DNA from: Xenopus tropicalis
Lineage: Eukaryota; Chordata; Amphibia; Anura; Pipidae
Direction of reading: 5' to 3'
Length of the DNA: 64,000 nucleotides
Assembly (NCBI RefSeq): GCF_000004195.4
Contig: NC_030685.2
Span: 55,520,516-55,584,515, forward strand
In this document: in pieces, positions 59,370 to 64,000 of the stretch
Numbering within the stretch: position 1 is the stretch's first letter
Layout: the number at the start of each line of letters is the position of its first letter
The notes under the pieces: model-generated
Databases searched by the model: none
What the model was told of the DNA's origin: nothing
What the model saw: the letters and a program-made list of their open reading frames with translations, nothing else
Program-made: the position numbers and the translations under genes

Positions 59370-61258
59370 GGGGCAATTAACCTCCCACCCCTGCAGGGGC
59401 AATTAACCGCCCACCCCTCAGAATAGTCATAGCACCCCATTCCCGAATAAGCCGCACGCTTTTACACCTCATTCATGGGTCTACGACAAACGGTGGTTAA
59501 TTACCCCCTGCTGGGGCAATTAACCACCCACCCCTCAGAAAATTCATAGCACCCCATTCCCAAATAAGCCGCACGGTTTGACACCTCATTCATGGGTCTA
59601 CGACAAACGGTGGTTAATTACCCCCTGCTGGGGCAATTAAACTGCCCACCCCCTAGAAAAGTCATACCACCCCATTCCCGAACAAGCCGCACGGTTTGAC
59701 ACCTCATTCATGGGTCTACGACAAATGGTGGTTAATTGCCCCCTGCTGGGGCAATTAACACCACCCACCCCTTGGAAAAGTCATAGCACCCCATTCTCGA
59801 ATAAGCCGCACGGTTTGACACCTCATTCATGGGTCTACGACAAACGGTGGTTAATTACCCCCTGCTGGGGCAATTAACACCGCCCACCCCCTAGGAAAGT
59901 CATAGCAGCCCATTCCCGAATAAGCCGCACAGTTTGACACCTCATTCGTGCGTCCAGGACAAAAGGCTGTTAATTGCCCCCTGCTGGGGCAATTAAACCG
60001 CCCACCCCCTAGAAAAGTCATAGCAGCCCATTCCTGAACAAGCTGCACAGTTTGACACCTCATTCGTGCGTCTACGACAAAAGGTTGTTAATTGCCCCCT
60101 GCTGGGGCAATTAACCTCCCACCCTGCTGGGGCGATACATCGCCCGCCTCTAGAAAAGTCATAGAACCCCATTCCCGAATCAGCCGCACGGTTTGACACC
60201 TCATTCATGGGTCTACAACAAACAGTAATTAATTGCCCCCTGCTGGGGCAATTAAACCGCCCACCCCCTAGAAAAGTCATACCACCCCATTCCCGAACAA
60301 GCCGCACGGTTTGACACCTCATTCATGGGTCTACGACAAATGGTGGTTAATTGCCCCCTGCTGGGGCAATTAACACCGCCCACCCCTTGGAAAAGTCATA
60401 GCACCCCATTCCCGCAAAATGTGGTTATTCCCGAACAAGCCGCACGGTTTGACACCTCATTCATGGGTCTATGACAAATGGTTGTTAATTGCCCCCTGCT
60501 GGGGCAATTAACACCGCCCACCCCTTGGAAAAGCCATAGCACCCCATTCCCGAACAAGCCGCACGGTTTGACACCTCATTCATGGGTCTATGACAAATGG
60601 TTGTTAATTGCCCCCTGCTGGGGCAATTAACACCGCCCACCCCTTGGAAAGCCATTGCACCCCATTCCCGAACAAGCCGCACGGTTTGACACCTCATTCA
60701 TGGGTCTATGACAAATGGTTGTTAATTGCCCCCTGCTGGGCAATTAACACCGCCCACCCCTTGGAAAAGCCATAGCACCCCATTCCCGAATAAGCCGCAC
60801 GGTTTGACACCTCATTCATGGGTCTATGACAAATGGTTGTTAATTGCCCCCTGCTGGGGCAATTAACACCGCCCACCCCCTTGGAAAAGCCATAGCACCC
60901 CATTCCTGAACAAGCCGCACGGTTTGACACCTCATTCATGGGTCTATGACAAATGGTTGTTAATTGCCCCCTGCTGGGGCAATTAACACCGCCCACCCCT
61001 TGGAAAAGCCATTGCACCCCATTCCCGAACAAGCCGCACGGTTTGACACCTCATTCATGGGTCTATGACAAATGGTTGTTAATTGCCCCCTGCTGGGGCA
61101 ATTAACACCGCCCACCCCTTGGAAAAGCCATAGCACCCCATTCCCGAATAAGCCGCACGGTTTGACACCTCATTCATGGGTCTACGACAAAATGTGGTTT
61201 ATTGCCCCCTGCTGGGGCAATTAACCGCCCACCCCTCAGAAAAGTCATAGCACCCCAT
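59370..61258 (-). repeat. A array, - orientation, copy 16, with chimeric join
   Basis: 1889 bp. At 60410-60435 a monomer is broken (CATTCCCGCAAAATGTGG, then TTATTCCCGAACAAGCC), removing about 100 bp. A few one-base indels follow to 60880. Confidence 0.88.
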
Positions 61259-61901
61259 ACTGGAGGCAAAATAATCCCATTGGGTTTCATTAATGTTTAA
61301 ATTATTTTTAGTTGACTTAAGGTATGGAGATCCAAATTAAAGAAAGAAACTCCAGGTCCCGAGCATTCTGGGTAACGGGTCCCATACCTGTATCATAAAT
61401 CGTGAGCTGCCCCTGAAAGTGCAAAATAGAGGATTTGTGGGGAAATGTAGCCATTGAAAAGGTCATAACGACAACCCATTTATGGGCCAAGCGGTCACCG
61501 GGACAGAGGGAGGTTAAGTGACTTCTGTCCAGGGGTCACAAGGGCGTAACCTGTGGTGAGGCATATTTCTAGCTATGGGGGGACTAGAAACTACTGGCTG
61601 GCATGCTTAAGGCGGGTGCCTTGACCACTAGGCTACACGTGGCTCCTCCCACTTGTAGGATGTTTTTTTCGTCCGCCTGTCATCTTGGCAGTTGGCCTAT
61701 CCTGACTGCCGACTGAATGAAATGAAGGATTGTAGCGCAGAGAGGGAATGTTTTAGAAACGTGAAACTTACCACATTTGAAGAGGTTTAAAACCTGTGTC
61801 AGAAGATACCCCGCACGAGGGTATAAGTTTTACCCCCGGGGCAAGAGAGGTCCCCAAATTTGCCCCATTGACTAATAATGGGGATTGTGGCGAATAACTA
61901 G
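61259..61901 (-). mobile_element. Block C copy 17
   Basis: 643 bp canonical form. Confidence 0.88.
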
Positions 61902-62414
61902 TTTGTCGTAGACCCATGAATGAGGTGTCAAACGGTGCGGCTTATTCGGGAATGGGGTGCTATGACTTTTCTGAGGGGGTGGGCGGTTAATTGCCCCAGC
62001 AAGGGGGAAATTAACCGCCCATAGACTTAACATTGAGACCCCAGCAGGGGGCAATTAACCACCGTTTGTCGTAGACCCACGAATGAGGTGTCAAACCGAG
62101 CGGCGTATTCGGGAATGGGGTGCTATGACTTTTCTGAGGGGTGGGCGGTTAATTGCCCCAGCAAGGGGGAAATTAACCGCCCATAGACTTAACATTGAGA
62201 CCCCAGCAGGGGGCAATTAACCACCGTTTGTCGTAGACCCACGAATGAGGTGTCAACCCGAGCGGCGTATTCGGGAATGGGGTGCTATGACTTTTCTGAG
62301 GGGTGGGCGGTTAATTGCCCCAGCAGGGGGCAATTAACCACCTTTTGTCGTAGACCCATGAATGAGGTGTCAAACTGTGCGGCTTATTCGGGAATGGGGT
62401 GCGATGACTTTTCT
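61902..62414 (+). repeat. A array, + orientation, copy 17
   Basis: Same as copy 11. Confidence 0.92.
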
Positions 62415-62554
62415 GCCTTTTAATAATAAAGGCAAACTAAGCGCTGGCAAACGTTCTCTTTGTACACTTGTTTCCAGGTTTCTCTCTCTGTGACATCACA
62501 GTCTGCACTTGTTTCCCAGTTTCTCTCTTTGTGACATCACAGTCTGCACCTTCT
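62415..62554 (+). repeat. Linker plus collapsed B, copy 17
   Basis: B 62461-62554. Confidence 0.9.
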
Positions 62555-64000
62555 GGGGCAATTAACCTCCCACCCCTGCAGGGGCAATTAACCGCCCACC
62601 CCTCAGAATAGTCATAGCACCCCATTCCCGAATAAGCCGCACGCTTTTACACCTCATTCATGGGTCTACGACAAACGGTGGTTAATTACCCCCTGCTGGG
62701 GCAATTAACCACCCACCCCTCAGAAAATTCATAGCACCCCATTCCCAAATAAGCCGCACGGTTTGACACCTCATTCATGGGTCTACGACAAACGGTGGTT
62801 AATTACCCCCTGCTGGGGCAATTAAACTGCCCACCCCCTAGAAAAGTCATACCACCCCATTCCCGAACAAGCCGCACGGTTTGACACCTCATTCATGGGT
62901 CTACGACAAATGGTGGTTAATTGCCCCCTGCTGGGGCAATTAACACCACCCACCCCTTGGAAAAGTCATAGCACCCCATTCTCGAATAAGCCGCACGGTT
63001 TGACACCTCATTCATGGGTCTACGACAAACGGTGGTTAATTACCCCCTGCTGGGGCAATTAACACCGCCCACCCCCTAGGAAAGTCATAGCAGCCCATTC
63101 CCGAATAAGCCGCACAGTTTGACACCTCATTCGTGCGTCCAGGACAAAAGGCTGTTAATTGCCCCCTGCTGGGGCAATTAACACCGCCCACCCCTAGAAA
63201 AGTCATAGCAGCCCATTCCTGAACAAGCTGCACAGTTTGACACCTCATTCGTGCGTCTACGACAAAAGGTTGTTAATTGCCCCCTGCTGGGGCAATTAAC
63301 CTCCCACCCTGCTGGGGCGATACATCGCCCGCCTCTAGAAAAGTCATAGAACCCCATTCCCGAATCAGCCGCACGGTTTGACACCTCATTCATGGGTCTA
63401 CAACAAACAGTAATTAATTGCCCCCTGCTGGGGCAATTAAACCGCCCACCCCCTAGAAAGTCATACCACCCCATTCCCGAACAAGCCGCACGGTTGACAC
63501 CTCATTCATGGGTCTACGACAAATGGTGGTTAATTGCCCCCTGCTGGGGCAATTAACACCGCCCACCCCTTGGAAAAGTCATAGCACCCCATTCCCGAAT
63601 AAGCCGCACGGTTTGACACCTCATTCATGGGTCTACGACAAAATGTGGTTTATTGCCCCCTGCTGGGGCAATTAACACCGCCCACCCCTTGGAAAAGCCA
63701 TAGCACCCCATTCCCGAACAAGCCGCACGGTTTGACACCTCATTCATGGGTCTATGACAAATGGTTGTTAATTGCCCCCTGCTGGGGCAATTAACACCGC
63801 CCACCCCTTGGAAAAGCCATAGCACCCCATTCCCGAACAAGCCGCACGGTTTGACACCTCATTCATGGGTCTATGACAAATGGTTGTTAATTGCCCCCTG
63901 CTGGGGCAATTAACACCGCCCACCCCTTGGAAAAGCCATTGCACCCCATTCCCGAACAAGCCGCACGGTTTGACACCTCATTCATGGGTCTATGACAAAT
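62555..64000 (-). repeat. A array, - orientation, copy 17, cut by window end
   Basis: Collinear with copy 11 up to the edge, with small changes at 63178-63500 (ACACCGCCCACCCCTAG, CTAGAAAGTC, CGGTTGACACC). The satellite evidently continues beyond the window. Confidence 0.92.

Noticed and set aside
1..64000. Canonical Xenopus centromeric satellite
   Set aside because: The monomer is 119 bp with a MITE-linked composite unit, unlike the centromeric repeats I recall for Xenopus (about 174 and 205 bp). Without CENP-A data I do not call it centromeric.

Overview
The window contains no protein-coding or structural RNA gene that I can support. It is about 64 kb of eukaryotic satellite DNA built from a few nested repeat families. 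The likely source is an amphibian, most probably Xenopus. Every higher-order repeat carries one half of a non-autonomous DNA transposon whose CAGGTATGGGACC / GGATCCCATACCTG termini I recognise from memory as a very abundant Xenopus MITE-like repeat. The species call is therefore memory-based inference.

Building blocks. Block A is a 119-bp satellite monomer. It contains a perfect hairpin (TTAATTGCCCC, 5-nt spacer, GGGGCAATTAA) and occurs in both orientations. Below, '+' means the strand reading GTAGACCCATGAATGAGG and '-' its complement. Block B is a 41-bp T/C-rich minisatellite with TGTGACATCACA in each unit. Block C is a 643-668 bp composite. Read on the minus strand it runs: unassigned 'C tail', tRNA-derived CORE-type SINE with recognisable Pol III A and B boxes, MITE 5' half, then straight into A monomers. 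Block D is a G-rich degenerate repeat of roughly 80-105 bp seen only at 36.7-39.2 kb.

Layout. 1-5054 is an older, diverged edge: '+' A monomers with broken C pieces, a MITE 3' end at 2961-3041, then '-' A monomers. From 5055 to the right end the pattern is C, a few '+' A monomers, a short AATAAA-containing linker, B, then a long run of '-' A monomers. This repeats 17 times (copy 10 is damaged and copy 17 runs off the edge). Measured between successive C starts, the repeat length is 3640, 3971, 4037, 2478, 4401, 4320, 2811 and 2815 bp in copies 1-8, and 3286, 3296, 3286, 3286, 2928 and 3185 bp in copies 11-16. Left-hand copies have long B arrays (about 0.87-1.7 kb). From copy 7 on, B has collapsed to the same 94 bp in every intact copy, and the right-hand copies are nearly identical, as expected of a recent amplification.

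Sequence quality. 34.2-39.2 kb is full of single-base indels, and part of it looks like a blend of blocks C and D. Smaller error islands lie at 32.1-34.2, 41.0-41.6, 57.4-57.9, 60.4-60.9 and 63.2-63.5 kb. These read like poorly polished long-read gap fill, so copy number and fine structure there should not be trusted.

Working model (inference). A satellite that arose or expanded inside a MITE, next to a SINE, was amplified as a composite unit. Its inverted A blocks and Pol III-type promoter could give fold-back transcripts. The ORFs present are by-products of repeats that lack stop codons, not genes.
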